Shown here piece by piece: positions 42,530 to 53,861 of a stretch of 64,000 bases of DNA. A model generated the notes under the pieces. That model ran no database searches and had not been told where the DNA came from. It saw only the letters and a list, made by a program, of their open reading frames with translations. The stretch is from Rachicladosporium sp. CCFEE 5018. Its lineage: Eukaryota; Ascomycota; Dothideomycetes; Cladosporiales; Cladosporiaceae. The translations under genes were made by a program, and so were the position numbers. The stretch covers positions 609,303 to 673,302 of the forward strand of contig KZ111142.1 in NCBI GenBank assembly GCA_002077045.2. Reading direction: 5' to 3'. Each line of letters starts with the position of its first letter. Position 1 is the stretch's first letter.

Positions 42530-43009
42530 CGCGCTTCGCAAGGGTGGCGACCAGAGCATACGATAGGAGATCCGTCGAAACGCCCGATGGCAGCCTCCCT
42601 GATGTGCGTCGCGCGCGATCCGTCCGATGACTGGCGAGACGCTAGAAGTCTTCTGACGCGTCAATACCTTCGTGATGTTATTGTCTTCGGCCTGGAGAGT
42701 GTCGACGCGGTCGACGATCTCGATGACTCAGCCGTTCTTCGACCTCGACTTCAGCCTGAGTCTCAAATACAGCGCGTTTCGGATATAGATTGCCCACACA
42801 GATCCTCTTCCGAATCATATAAAGTAACCCAGAACGGAACGGAGATCTTCAATCTACCTTTGCGACTTCTGCAGGGCCGACAAGTGTCTCGAGATTTTAT
42901 TAGCGGCGTACGTGTGCTCAGTAGGTCAGAAGGTAGGTATTTTCTTCCGTCTCGACCTTGAATCGCATTCGAGTCTCTGCGACAATCCTCTCCTGCGACA
43001 TTGCTCAAG
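42530..43009. promoter_or_regulatory. divergent intergenic, amine oxidase and GH43
   Basis: 480 bp holding both promoters. The amine-oxidase frame stays open to 42664, with extra ATGs at 42559 and 42664 that are not conserved-looking. No motif supported. Confidence 0.4.
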
Positions 43010-44876
43010 ATGCTGGTTTCAGTTACGAGCGTACTGCTGGGCGCCGCCCTAGCTTCGGCCGCTCTATCCAAGCCTTCCCCTCCGCCACCTCCTCCCCCTC
43101 CCGCGAACTCTACCTACTTCAATCCTGTACTTCCCGGATGGCATTCGGATCCTTCATGCGTGCACGTCGACGATATCTTCTTCTGCGCAACATCTACCTT
43201 CCTAGCCTTTCCGGGCTTGCCAATATACGCAAGCAAAGACCTGATCCACTGGAAGCTCGCCAGCCATGTCTGGAGTCGCCCAGATCAGCTGGGTCTACCA
43301 GATGGCGCAAGAAACGTGAATGACCAGCAGGGTGGCTTCTACGCTCCAAATCTGAGGTATCGGAAGGGTGTCTTCTACGTCACAAACACCTACGTTGGTC
43401 AACAGAACATCAACCGGCTCTACGGGACGATCTTTACCAGCAAGGACCCGTACAGCAACGCCGCTTGGTCGAATACAACGCTCTTCTCAGCCAACGCGAT
43501 TGACCCGGATCTCTTCTGGGATGATGATGGGAAAGTGTATATCAGCACTGCAGGCATCCTGATCAACGAGATCAATCTTACCACCGGCGAGCAAACAGCG
43601 CCTGTCAACGTCTGGACAGGCACAATCAACACCTATCCCGAGGGTCCGCACATCTACAAGCGAGATGGATACTACTACTTGCTCATCGCCGAGGGCGGCA
43701 CGGGCACTGGTCACCGCGTCTCCATCGCACGCTCGAAGAACATCACGGGTCCTTATGAGAGTAATCCTGCTAATCCGGTCTTGACGAACACGGGCACCTC
43801 GCAGTACTTCCAAGGTGTTGGACACGCTGATCTGTTCCAGGATGCTGGGGGTAAGTTTTGGGCAATGGCCTTGGCGACCCGGAGTGGGCCGGACTACAAT
43901 ATATTGTAAGCTTCGTCAATTCTACTACCAAGCCTCGCTGACACAGTGCAGTCCAATGGGTAGAGAATCGGTGCTCACAAGTGTGACCTGGCCCGCAGGC
44001 CAATTTCCCTTCGCAACCCCCGTCCGCGGGAACGAAACCGGCTGGCCCCTTCCCCCAAAGAACCTAAACGTACCAGGCATCGGCCCCTTCAACAACGCTA
44101 ACGATTCATACACCTTCGTTCCCAAGTCCTTTCTCCCGAACAATCTCCTCACCTGGCGCTCGCCTGTGAACGGCACTTTCATCATCTCCCCGGCAGGCCA
44201 TCCGAATAGTCTACAGGTGCAGCCAACACGGATGAACCTCACTGGCATCGTGCCTCCGGACGCTACGACCGATGGAGCTTTGACGGGAAAGCAAGGCCAT
44301 CCCTTCATCGGCCGCAGACAAACAGCCTCCCTCTTCACCTTCGGCGTAGACCTAGACTTCCGCCCCACAGCCGCGAACCAAGAAGCCGGCATCTCAGCTT
44401 TCCTAACCCAGCTAAACCACATCGATCTCGCGATCGCGTCTACGAACACCACTACGGGTAGCAACAGCACGAGCTTCGGCATCGAGCTTCGCCTCCGCGT
44501 CGAAGCGTCTGGACAAATATACTACAACATCCCGTCGTACACTACTGTCACCGCAATGCCTGCATCTTGGGCGACGCCAGGCCAGAAGATCCATCTGCAG
44601 ATTCTGAGTAACGATGGCTTGTTCTTTGGGTTCTCGGCTTGGCCGGTGGGGAGGCAGAGCGAGGCGACGCAGCCGACGTGGTTGAATGCTAATATTGTGT
44701 CAGGGGGCAGTGGGCAGTTCACGGGGACATTGTTGGGTGTGTACGCGACCTGCAACGGAGCGGGTACCTCATTTAGCCTCTTCTGCCCGGCGGGTCAGCA
44801 GAATTTCTTCAGCAATTGGTCGTACCAAGGGCAGGGGCAGAGGATTGACAATAACGAGATCGTGCCGAGCTGGTAG
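43010..44876 (+). CDS. secreted GH43 glycosidase with C-terminal beta-sandwich
   Basis: Two exons, 43010-43905 and 43952-44876, 606 residues; 46-bp intron. Signal peptide (MLVSVTSVLLGAALASAA) then an eight-proline run, then the five-bladed GH43 domain. The catalytic residues in family positions are D47 (WHSDPSC), D165 (AIDPDLFWDDDG) and E211 (YPEGPHIYK). The splice restores YNIFPMGRESVL, typical of the beta-xylosidase/arabinofuranosidase branch. From about residue 380 the C-terminal domain (GRRQTASLFTFGVDLDF and on) resembles the GH43 C2 beta-sandwich. Several N-x-S/T sites suggest N-glycosylation. Likely acts outside the cell on arabinoxylan or arabinan side chains; specificity not resolved. 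Confidence 0.9.
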
Positions 44877-45445
44877 ATAGCAAGACTAAGATGCATGGCT
44901 CATGGTCTCGTGTTCCCACGTCCATGTCTACAATGTCTTTACAAAGTCTGTTCCGCAAAGTGTCTGGCTCTCCTCGATGATGGGAAAGCTCTCCTGCTTC
45001 TACAAGCGCGCCCATCGGAGCGAGCCTGACATGCAACGCAGGTGAGAAGACGGGACCAAGGCTTCACCTATTCTCTCGTGTTGAGGCCCCTCCTAGACGT
45101 ATAGCCGTGATGTTCTACAGTCACAACGGTAACTATAGCTCTATAGGGCAGGGAGCAGTCGACAAGCGGGATAGGAGTGCTTGGGGCTGTGTTGGTGGGA
45201 ATGGCAGTCGTATGGTAGGAGTGAGTAAGTGCGAAGCTTGCGAGGTTATCCCGGCCTTGGATATACCCAAGGCGAAGGAGTGGGGAGTGGGGATTAGGGA
45301 GGAGGAAGTCATCTTGATAGAGAGAAAATATGAGCGCAGGTAATTGTAATTCATGACGAGAGTTGCTTCGCTTCTAGATCTTCCCGCTCTCTCTTCAGCG
45401 ACGAGTCTGAGCACTCAAGGTCAACCAACTGGGCGTTTTCTGTTA
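44877..45445. other. convergent 3' intergenic
   Basis: 569 bp between GH43 and the phosphate transporter stops. No gene or repeat recognised. Confidence 0.4.
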
Positions 45446-48169
45446 TTACAAACCTCCCGCTCTCATCAGCCCAAACCCCACCGTAGCCACAACACCATAA
45501 GCCATCACAGAACTCGGCACGCCCCTAGTAAGGAAATGCCTTACTTGCAAGTACCTAACGCCGGTCTGCGGATCCTCCATCATGATCGCGGTCATGTTCG
45601 GGAAACCCGAGGTGGGCAGCCCCATAGCAGCAGACGCCATGAGCACGCAGCCCATCACCAGTAGATTTGGATGAGGCTCAGCCATGGAGGAGCCGACTTG
45701 CGCGACGAGCGGGAGGACGATAAGCGCGGCGACAGTGTGGCTGATGAAGGTAGCGACGACCGTGATCAAGGCGGTGAAGATGAGGAACGTGGGGTAGAGG
45801 CCTAGGCCGTCGATTTGGGAGGTGAGGGAGGAGGCGAGGGTGTGCAGCAGGCCGGAGGAGTTTACTGCTTTTCCCAGCGCTAGTCCGCCGGCTGCCAGGA
45901 TGATGATGGTCCAGAGGAAGTTGTTGAAGTCTTCTTTCGTCAGAATGCCAGTGCCGAAGAAGAGCGCGATGGGGATTATCGCAATAACGCCCATGTCGCC
46001 GAAGACGCCTTCCAGCTGATGACTCACGCACCACAGCACTATCGTCCCGACGGTCGTAAGACTAATGAACCATTGTATGCCAGTAAACTTGTCTTTCATC
46101 GGTCGGATGGGGACGATTGTCGTGTTTCGGCCGGGCTGGAACGTGACGAGTAGCAGGACCCAGATCAGCAGGATGCTGAGGATACAGACTGGCAGCGCGA
46201 TGAAGAACCACAGTCCCCAGCCGGGTTGCGGGGACATGTTCTGCAGTGCTATGAGGTTCTGGGGCGATGCTATGGGAGACGCGGCGCCGCCCATGTTCGA
46301 GGAGAGGGCGATACCGAGGAGGAGCGCTTTGGACATGTTGCTGTCGGAGGGGAGGTTGCGGAGGATGGGCTGATGTGTATGTTAGTATCGCGAGTCTCGT
46401 AGAGAAAGGAGTGGCGATACGCACCTGTATGATACTAAAGCACAACACCGGCGCCGCGACATTGCTGATCCACATACTCGCAAACATAGCAACACCCATA
46501 CAAGCCAGCAGCACCGTCCTCGGCTTCGTGCCCGCCTTACTGAGCACAAAAGTCGCCATCATCTTAGCGATATTGTATTTGCTCAGCGCGGCCGCGATCG
46601 TGAAGCCACCTAGCAAGAGCATGATGACAGGCGTCCACATCGCGCCAAAGATGTATGAGGCTGCTTGCTTCGACGTCAGGCGGACGTGCGAGGCGTGCTT
46701 GTGGTCGACATTGGGCGAGTCCGAGCGGACCACTCGTAGGACGACAACGAGGAAGGGGACTAGGAGAGAGGTGACGAAGAGGGGAATCGCCTGGGATATA
46801 AGTTAGTATCGAGTGGCATACCGGTGGGAACTCGACGTACCTCAGTAGCCCATAGCAAGCTCACGAAGATAACCAGCGCAAGACAGTTCTGCTCTACTGG
46901 GCTCTTCAATATCGGCACGATCAGCAGAACCGCAAACACAATCAGTATCGCCACCAGCGTCCAGAATGTCCCACTAAGCAGGAACTTCGGACAACGGTAC
47001 CTCCCCACAGGCGTCGAAACCTCCTTCGTCGCACTACCCTCATCATCGCCCTGCAGTCTTCCTTTCTTCGAGTCGCCCTCCCGGCCCAACATGGTCTGCC
47101 GGATGCCCAGGTTCGCAGCCTGAGCTTTCCGCTCGATCCCGATCATCTCTCGCCAGACTGTGTTGCGCTCCCAGACCACATGTTCCCGCAGGTGGAGACG
47201 GAGTTCGCGGCGCGCGGCTTCGACGTCGCCTTTCGTTACGATCGCGGCATAGGAGTGTTCTAGTTTGTCCAGATTTGTGGCCAGATGCTCGAGCGTGCTT
47301 TGCTGGAAGGGATACGCTGGCTTAACGTTGGCATTGATGTACTTTGACTTCAGCTTTCGGTCGAGCGTCTTGTCATACTTCTTCAAGACCTTCGAGAAGC
47401 CCGTTTCGTTGAGCTGGATAAACGATCGCAGCTCGCAGACAATGACGTACATGTTGATCGTGCGCTTCTTCAGAGTGATGCCTTCGTCGTAGAGTGCCTT
47501 TAGAGCGTCGTCGCCGAAGTCATTGAAGGCCGTGCTAGGGCGCCGTCTTAGTTCTGTAGACCCTCGCATGTCTGGGACTTCTCCCGTAGCGAAGTCCTTG
47601 CTCCTCTTGAGATCCTGCGAGGTTGACATAGACTTCCTCCGCTTCGTCAACGCAGACTGCTCGTTTGCATCCTCGTCATCACTGTCATCCTCCTCAGGTA
47701 TCGTAGCCTCACGACTCCCACTGGTCGACGTTCTCCGCCGAGTTTTGGGAAAATGAAAGCTCTTGAATATACTCTGTTGCCTCGCCTTCGCCCACGCACT
47801 CTGTCTCCGCAGTCCACTGTCTCCATCTGCTTCACCAGCCTCATGCTCTGCTTCAAAATCCTCCTCGTCCCGCAGTAAGCTGTCGACCTCACCAACGACC
47901 TCCAGCTCCTTAAGTTGGTAGAATGTGCAGATCTTTTCCAGCTCCTCGTCGAGCTTCCGCGAGAAGACTACATCCGGGTCCTCCCAATTCGATCCTACTC
48001 GCAACAATGGTCCTCGCTCAGCTTCCGTCTCGTCTGCATGATCCGCGACCTGTCCCTGGTTGATCTGCTTCTCGAGCTGGTAGATAAGCTTCTTGAGGTT
48101 GGAGTAGGAGATGTAGTGCGAGGACCAATCGGGGACAGCGTTGAATTGGATGCTGTGCGAGAACTTCAT
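45446..48169 (-). CDS. SPX-domain low-affinity phosphate transporter, Pho87/90/91 type
   Basis: Three exons, 48169-46841, 46790-46425, 46369-45446, giving 872 residues; introns 50 and 55 bp, all phase 0. The N-terminus MKFSHSIQFNAVPDWSSHYI with YSNLKKLIYQLEK is a canonical SPX domain (to about residue 330), the sensor for inositol pyrophosphates. The C-terminal ~470 residues are an SLC13/DASS-type permease with about 12 helices and motifs MWISNVAAPVLCFSIIQPIL, ALSSNMGGAASPIASPQN, and the repeated pseudo-symmetric SGFPNMTAIMMED. This SPX-permease fusion is specific to the Pho87/Pho90 (plasma membrane) and Pho91 (vacuole) group. Which of these it is cannot be decided here. Confidence 0.9.
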
Positions 48170-49095
48170 CTCGGCTTCGAGAAGATCGCAGAGCTTGGCT
48201 CTTCGCGCGAGCTGCGCGGGATTGGCAGGGTGGACTCGAGAGTGCCTACTTTGAGGAGAGGAATGCGGTAGGAGGCCAAGCTCGATATCGTCTGCTCCCG
48301 CTACTGCCTGAGGATCGCTATAGGTGTGCCCGTTCGCGCGTCTACTCCAGGCCTGTCTTGGCCGATGGTCCAGCTTTGCGGCCTGCCGTCTCTGCTGCCT
48401 GCGCGGCTATCTATCGCAACATCAAAGAAGCAACAATGATCGTAGTCACGTTCACATGAGCTATTACTAGAAACAAGGGCATGAACTAGGAAAGGCGAGC
48501 AGTAGCGTGGACGTAGGTGTGGAGATGATTGGTCGTCGTCCCTCGCATTGCGCCATGTGGGAGTCTGGCTCGGCGGCGTGAGCTCCGCCCCTCCGAAGAG
48601 AAACCGCATCGCACAAGACAAGGTTCGTCATGACCTTGCTCTGTCTAAGCAACCTCACTTCTCTTCTAACCTCACAATGCATGTAGCCAACGATTTCGTG
48701 GAATTGCACGACTCTGCTGAAGACCAGCGGTTCACGATCATGTGGTATTGATCAATGTTCAATGACTCTGCGCAACCGGATCGTGCACCGCATCGCAAAG
48801 GTACACACACGCGACTTCGGAACCGGCAGTTTGACCGCTACGACGGTAGCACTCAGGCGATGCGCTGTATTGACGACCGTGAGGATTGCTAAGCCGTCCG
48901 CTAGAACCACCAAGCTGTAACCGGGGTACCCGCAAGCAATGTGAGGCTGAGTACTCATGGCCGTGTCGTTGATCGGCAGGAGGCTTGGCTGTTGTCGCAG
49001 CAGGCCAGCTGAATGTCATCAGCATCCCATATCATGACATGATAGAAGACGCTGCCGTTCAACACGGCTGCTGATCCCGCTCCATCGCTAGCGAC
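48170..49095. promoter_or_regulatory. divergent intergenic, SPX transporter and Zn2Cys6 factor
   Basis: 926 bp holding both promoters. CACGTG-type Pho4 sites were looked for and not found by eye. Overlapping short open frames only. Confidence 0.4.
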
Positions 49096-50976
49096 ATGTC
49101 TTCACTTCATGCCGTATATCCTCCAGAGCTCGCCGCACGGCCCGTCGCAAGAACGAAAAGGAAACGTGTGGTAATATCGAAGGCATCCAAGAATGGCTGC
49201 ATGACTTGTCGGTATGTCCCGAGTACTCACAACTTCTTGAGATCTGTGTGTCTGACAGAGCCTAGTGTACGAAGAATCAAATGCGACGAGGGCAAGCCAG
49301 CATGCAGAAGATGCGAGTCTACTGGTCGGACGTGCGATGGCTACGCTATGGTGGCCCCAGCTCACTTCCAGACGAAACGAACGGGATCAGACGCTCGTTG
49401 CAGTCGATTCGAGTCAACCTCGACAAGCCCACTCGTTCTGCCACCGGCTTCCAAACTGGCTTGGACGATGCGCGCTACAGAACTTTACGCCTACGAATAC
49501 TTTCGCAGAGAGACTGCTGAACCGCTACAGCTGATCCAGCCTGCGGGTCCATGGGTACGGCTAGCATTGCAGATGAGCCTCGACTCCGAGCCGGTCTTGC
49601 GAGCTATCACCGCAGTTGGCGCTGCGCACCGGGCGAATATAAGTGTGACGCATGCGTCGCTCGCAGTCGCGATGTCTACAGACGACAAAACGCTATCAAG
49701 GAAACTCTACGGCAAAGCGCTGTCCGCGTTACAGACCCACATCGATAAGGTGACGCACCACAAAGCAGCTCTGGAGCCGGTCTTGGTGACCTGCCTGCTC
49801 CTAATTACCTTCGAGATACTCTTCGAGGATGAGCATACAGCCTTCATACACTATACTCTAGCCCGTAGACTAGTCGACCAGCTTGAAGCTGATCGTAATG
49901 ACGCCAAGTCTACGTTTCAGCTCCAGTCTCCTGCGACAATGAGTGATCTCTCCTCAACATTCGATCGACTGCGAGATGACCTCGCACCTCTGCTGGATCA
50001 AATAGAGAACCAGGATCCGACCCAGCGAGAGCTCACACGACACATTTTCCCACTGAGAAAGCAGCTATCGAGTCAACTTACCTCGCTCATAGCCGAGGGC
50101 CATGCGATCCTGCATGAATATCGCTCTTTGGCCGCTCCATACTGGCAAGATCGCCCAGATCTGGACCCAGCGGCCCGGCTGTGCCTGACCTACTGCCACA
50201 GTCGCTCAGTGGCCGTACCAGGCACATCCGCCCTCGAAACACGCAGAAAGATCGTACTCGGAAGTCTCCAAGCATGGTCAGACATGGTCACCACCCACCA
50301 CCTGGGCGACTCTCGCTGCGCCCAGTTACTGAGAATAAGGCACTTTACATCACTCCATAGTCTCCACACCTGTCGAGCTACCTCGGAGATGTCGACGGAT
50401 GACTTTGCGCAGACTTCGATTGCAATCCTCGATGTGATCAAAGCCTACCTAGCCCACAGCCATCAGAGAACGCGAGCGCAGTCGCGTGACGAAGCGACGA
50501 GTATATCCCACGACCGCGGCGTTCTTCCCGCTCTACATATCATCGCCACGAAGTCCCGGGACCTTCCATCACGCTCTCGAGCGGTAGCGCTGCTGCGCAA
50601 GTATCGTCGCCGAGAGGGACTGCGGTGGTCGCCTGTCGTCGCCGCGATCGCAGAAGCCGTTATCAATCTTGAGGAAAGTCGCGCCAAAGCTCTGAGCTGC
50701 GACGATCATGGCGTCGACGATGGATTCGCTACGAAGCCCATGCCTGAGGCTGCCCGCCTCGCAGAGATAGTCATCTGCGGCGAACGCATGGACGCCACAC
50801 ACGTCCGACTAGTTTGCGCGAGATTTGAGCCCGAGTCGCAGGGGCAGAGGATCGTGCTCGAAGAATTTGAAGGGGAAGACGAACCGTTGGCGACGCGTGC
50901 GACGCGAATGCGAACATTGGATCTTGGCGGCATTGCGTGGGGAGGAGATGGTTGCGTTGATGAGATAGTACGTTAA
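49096..50976 (+). CDS. Zn2Cys6 fungal transcription factor
   Basis: Two exons, 49096-49211 and 49266-50976, 608 residues. The 54-bp intron lies inside the zinc cluster; splicing yields CMTCRVRRIKCDEGKPACRR and then CESTGRTC, the correct C-x2-C-x6-C spacing in the first half. A basic stretch (RTKRKRVVISKASK) precedes it. The rest matches the fungal-specific regulatory region of the C6-finger group, with YAYEYFRRETAEPL and GPWVRLALQMSLDSEPVLRA. Target genes are unknown. It is divergent from the phosphate transporter, but a regulatory link is only a guess. The intron is a multiple of three and has no stop, so retention would give a protein with a disrupted finger. Confidence 0.88.
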   Translation: MSSLHAVYPPELAARPVARTKRKRVVISKASKNGCMTCRYVPSTHNFLRSVCLTEPSVRRIKCDEGKPACRRCESTGRTCDGYAMVAPAHFQTKRTGSDARCSRFESTSTSPLVLPPASKLAWTMRATELYAYEYFRRETAEPLQLIQPAGPWVRLALQMSLDSEPVLRAITAVGAAHRANISVTHASLAVAMSTDDKTLSRKLYGKALSALQTHIDKVTHHKAALEPVLVTCLLLITFEILFEDEHTAFIHYTLARRLVDQLEADRNDAKSTFQLQSPATMSDLSSTFDRLRDDLAPLLDQIENQDPTQRELTRHIFPLRKQLSSQLTSLIAEGHAILHEYRSLAAPYWQDRPDLDPAARLCLTYCHSRSVAVPGTSALETRRKIVLGSLQAWSDMVTTHHLGDSRCAQLLRIRHFTSLHSLHTCRATSEMSTDDFAQTSIAILDVIKAYLAHSHQRTRAQSRDEATSISHDRGVLPALHIIATKSRDLPSRSRAVALLRKYRRREGLRWSPVVAAIAEAVINLEESRAKALSCDDHGVDDGFATKPMPEAARLAEIVICGERMDATHVRLVCARFEPESQGQRIVLEEFEGEDEPLATRATRMRTLDLGGIAWGGDGCVDEIVR

Positions 50977-51344
50977 CGCGAGTGACAAAACCAGCAGACC
51001 ATTCGAGGGATCCTCACTATCGACACTGCTAGGATTTACCGCACCGCGATAATGACTCGCTGCTAGTTCTGCCCCGGAGAGGTAGAACACAGGCTTGACT
51101 CTCACCTACAGTGTAGTCCTCTTCCCACTGTCGCAGTGTTGCCTATACCACCATTGTCCTTCATAGAGAGGTACTGAGTGGCCCGCTTCTTCTGTCACTC
51201 GCGTGCACTTGCAATGGAGACTTGTGGTCTCGTCTGTTTCCCGCTGTCGATGCGGACGTGGTCTATCGCCTGTACCTACTATGTCGCAAACACAAACCCA
51301 TCGCTATGCAGACCCCAACCCCGAACCCCCCATGCAGTCCGCTC
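50977..51344. other. convergent 3' intergenic
   Basis: 368 bp between the transcription factor and UVE1 stops. Pyrimidine-rich near 51350. No gene seen. Confidence 0.4.
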
Positions 51345-53861
51345 TCAGCTCACCACCCCCTCCATCTCCTCATCCTCCTCCACATAACTCACCCTCGCCT
51401 TCCCCGCCCTGACACTCTTCCGCCCCTGCGGTAAACCCGGCCGTTTCCTAGGTGTAGGCTCCCCATCCTCACTCTCGTCCCCCTCAAACTCCGCCTCTTC
51501 ACTGCTCGCCTCTTCCGCCTCATCAGAAGCACTGGGCGTTAGCTGCTCGATCTTCGCTTTCGTCTTTTTGGGCTTGGGCGCGGCTTTCTTTCTGGGTGCT
51601 GCGGACTCCGAGGGGATCTGTGCTTCTGCGGCTTCGACCTTGACGGCAGCTTTGGCTTCAGCTTCTTCGATCTTGAGATTAGCTTTGGCGATGGCGGCGT
51701 CGGCTTTCTTGCGCATAGCAGCTTTGGCTTTCTTCGTAGCGGGCGTGAGACCCTCGTCGCTGCCCTCTCCTGGGTCTTCTAGATTCACGCCATCGGCGCC
51801 TACTGTTGCTTCGGCTTTGATGGCTGCTTGTCGCTCGTTGTACGCCTTCTCGGCCGCCGCTTTAGACTTTGCTTTGGCTTTCTCGGCTTTCGCGACATCA
51901 TCTTCCACCTTGGGTTTTACTTCCCGCTTCTTCGGCCTTAGCCATTCCTCCATGCCTACGGGCCAGTAGACGCGACCGTCCGGTCCGCCCATGCCGACTT
52001 CCTCCTCGGGCACCATATCGAACGTCTCGCCTTTCGCTATCCGCCGCTGTCCAGCCACTGAGTCGGCGAATTTGTTATCATCCCGCCGCTCATACGGCGT
52101 GAGATCCGTGAAGCTGTTAAACCCCGGCAGCTTAAACGTCCGCATGAGCTCGAAAACAGCTTGCTCCTTATCCTTCGCTTCGATCATGAGATCCATATCA
52201 TCCGGGCAAGGCGGCAGGCTCCAAACCCTCGGGTTGTGTTTCCTTCGCTGCCGTCCGGTAATAGCAGCAGGCGTCTGCTCGGAGTAGTGCATCTTTGGCG
52301 TGATGCCCTTTCGTCTCCAGGTCGCGAGGATGCGTGGCATGATGTCTGCCATGTCCTGCGAGCCTTCGCGGCATTGCTCAGCGTCGAAGAGGATGTTATG
52401 GTGATGCCAGTCCAGCACAAAGGGGATGTTGAGTTCTTCGCATATGGGAAGAAGGTCGTGGGCAGTGTAGCACACATCGTCATTTTCGAGGACTATGCGG
52501 TTCTTGACAGATTGAGAAAGGCGGGCGTAGTTCTCTCGGAAGCGAGCCACGGTTTCGGCTTTGCCTTCGAAGACACCGCCCATGTGAAGGATCATGACTG
52601 CGTCTTTGTTTTGTTGGTCGGGGAGGGAGAGGAGACTGAACATCTCATCGTGGTAGTCTAAATCTCTGATCGCGTTCTCAATGACGCTTGGCCGCGGTGA
52701 GCCGAGCTGCGTAAACTGGCCTGGATGTGTTGTAACGCGGTGGCCGAGCTCGGCTATCACGCGGCCGGCTGAGGCGAGGGCTTCGGACGCAAAGGGTGCG
52801 AGTTTGTAGCCATATTCGGGGTGCGAGGCGAAGGGGAACATTTCGCTCGAGAGGCGTAGGAAACGGATGTGGTATTTGTCGTTCCAGCGGATCATCTTTT
52901 CGATGTCTCGTACGTTTGCCAGGCATATCTCTTGTACGTACTTATGACCTCTCGCTTCATCGGCGGGGAGTGTTCGGTCTGGGCGGTTCTTGGTGGCATG
53001 CTCGGGCTCGTCTGGGTGTTGGAGCGGGTGCCGGTGTTCGAGAATCGACTGGATGCGGCAAGTTCGGGAGGAGAAGATTGGAGGGTTCGAGGCGCGGAGG
53101 TACGTATTCAAGCAGGCGTAGCCAAGACGGCCCTTCCAGGGAAGAGGAAGGTAGGAGCTGTTGACTGCTGGCGGTCTCGCAAGGGCGGCTTTCAGCTCTT
53201 CGGGGTCTGCATCTTCGTCGCCGTCTGCTTCTGGGTCGCCTGGACCGTCTTCGTTGCTTACTTTTTTTGCGACCTTCTTCACAGGCGTTGCAGAGATGAT
53301 TGAGGCCGCATCTGTCTCCTCTTCGACCTTAGGTTCCTTCTTCTTACCACGCGCTTTCTTAAGCGGTGTCTTCGCCTCCGCAGCGTCTACAACAGCTGCC
53401 ACGGCGCTCTCGGCTGCGATTACATCTGCTGCCGTCGTCTTAGCCACCTTCTTCGCTCGCTGCCGCTTGGGCTTTCTTGCCTCGACGAGATCTGGCGCAT
53501 CACTCAGAGGGCTTTCCTCTTTTAAGCCGTTGCTGTTGGGCAAGAGGCCCGAAACAATATCTCCGTTAGGTACATTATCAGGCGAGGCACGTGTAGCACC
53601 AGGCGCGTCGAAGATGTCCTCGCGTTCCTCTGGGTTCAGTGCAGCTGCGGTCGAGGCTTTGCGCGCTGAGGCACGTCGCTTGAGAGGTGGCGTGGCGCCA
53701 TTCGAATGCGCTCCGTTGCTCAAGGTTGCAGAATGCTTGCGCTTTGTCGCCGCCATGATCAAGGAGGTGCGAAAGGAGGATGATGGACTTGAGCCTCGCG
53801 TGGTAAGGACGGAGTAGCGATATTGAGCAATGCGGCTCCTTCGTAGCAAAGCAACAAACAT
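51345..53861 (-). CDS. uve1: UV damage endonuclease UVE1/UvdE
   Basis: 838 residues from the upstream ATG, 803 from the internal ATG at 53756 (MAATKRKHS). UvdE nicks DNA 5' to UV photoproducts and starts light-independent repair. The TIM-barrel core (about residues 240-600) contains GRLGYACLNTYLR, FLRLSSEMFPFASHPE, HRVTTHPGQFTQLGSP, MILHMGGVFEGK, VLENDD, FVLDWHHHN, KMHYSEQ and MDLMIEAKDKEQA, covering the metal-binding His/Glu/Asp positions. It is flanked by long Lys/Ala/Glu-rich arms with nuclear-type basic clusters. Residues 1-35 (MFVALLRRSRIAQYRYSVL and on) are Arg-rich with no acid, like a mitochondrial presequence; alternative start use could route the enzyme to two compartments. Confidence 0.93.
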   Translation of the reverse strand: MFVALLRRSRIAQYRYSVLTTRGSSPSSSFRTSLIMAATKRKHSATLSNGAHSNGATPPLKRRASARKASTAAALNPEEREDIFDAPGATRASPDNVPNGDIVSGLLPNSNGLKEESPLSDAPDLVEARKPKRQRAKKVAKTTAADVIAAESAVAAVVDAAEAKTPLKKARGKKKEPKVEEETDAASIISATPVKKVAKKVSNEDGPGDPEADGDEDADPEELKAALARPPAVNSSYLPLPWKGRLGYACLNTYLRASNPPIFSSRTCRIQSILEHRHPLQHPDEPEHATKNRPDRTLPADEARGHKYVQEICLANVRDIEKMIRWNDKYHIRFLRLSSEMFPFASHPEYGYKLAPFASEALASAGRVIAELGHRVTTHPGQFTQLGSPRPSVIENAIRDLDYHDEMFSLLSLPDQQNKDAVMILHMGGVFEGKAETVARFRENYARLSQSVKNRIVLENDDVCYTAHDLLPICEELNIPFVLDWHHHNILFDAEQCREGSQDMADIMPRILATWRRKGITPKMHYSEQTPAAITGRQRRKHNPRVWSLPPCPDDMDLMIEAKDKEQAVFELMRTFKLPGFNSFTDLTPYERRDDNKFADSVAGQRRIAKGETFDMVPEEEVGMGGPDGRVYWPVGMEEWLRPKKREVKPKVEDDVAKAEKAKAKSKAAAEKAYNERQAAIKAEATVGADGVNLEDPGEGSDEGLTPATKKAKAAMRKKADAAIAKANLKIEEAEAKAAVKVEAAEAQIPSESAAPRKKAAPKPKKTKAKIEQLTPSASDEAEEASSEEAEFEGDESEDGEPTPRKRPGLPQGRKSVRAGKARVSYVEEDEEMEGVVS

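Noticed and set aside
28540..44876. Secondary-metabolite gene cluster (transporter, oxygenase, flavoenzymes)
   Set aside because: No polyketide synthase, NRPS, terpene synthase or prenyltransferase is present; the enzymes fit primary catabolism.
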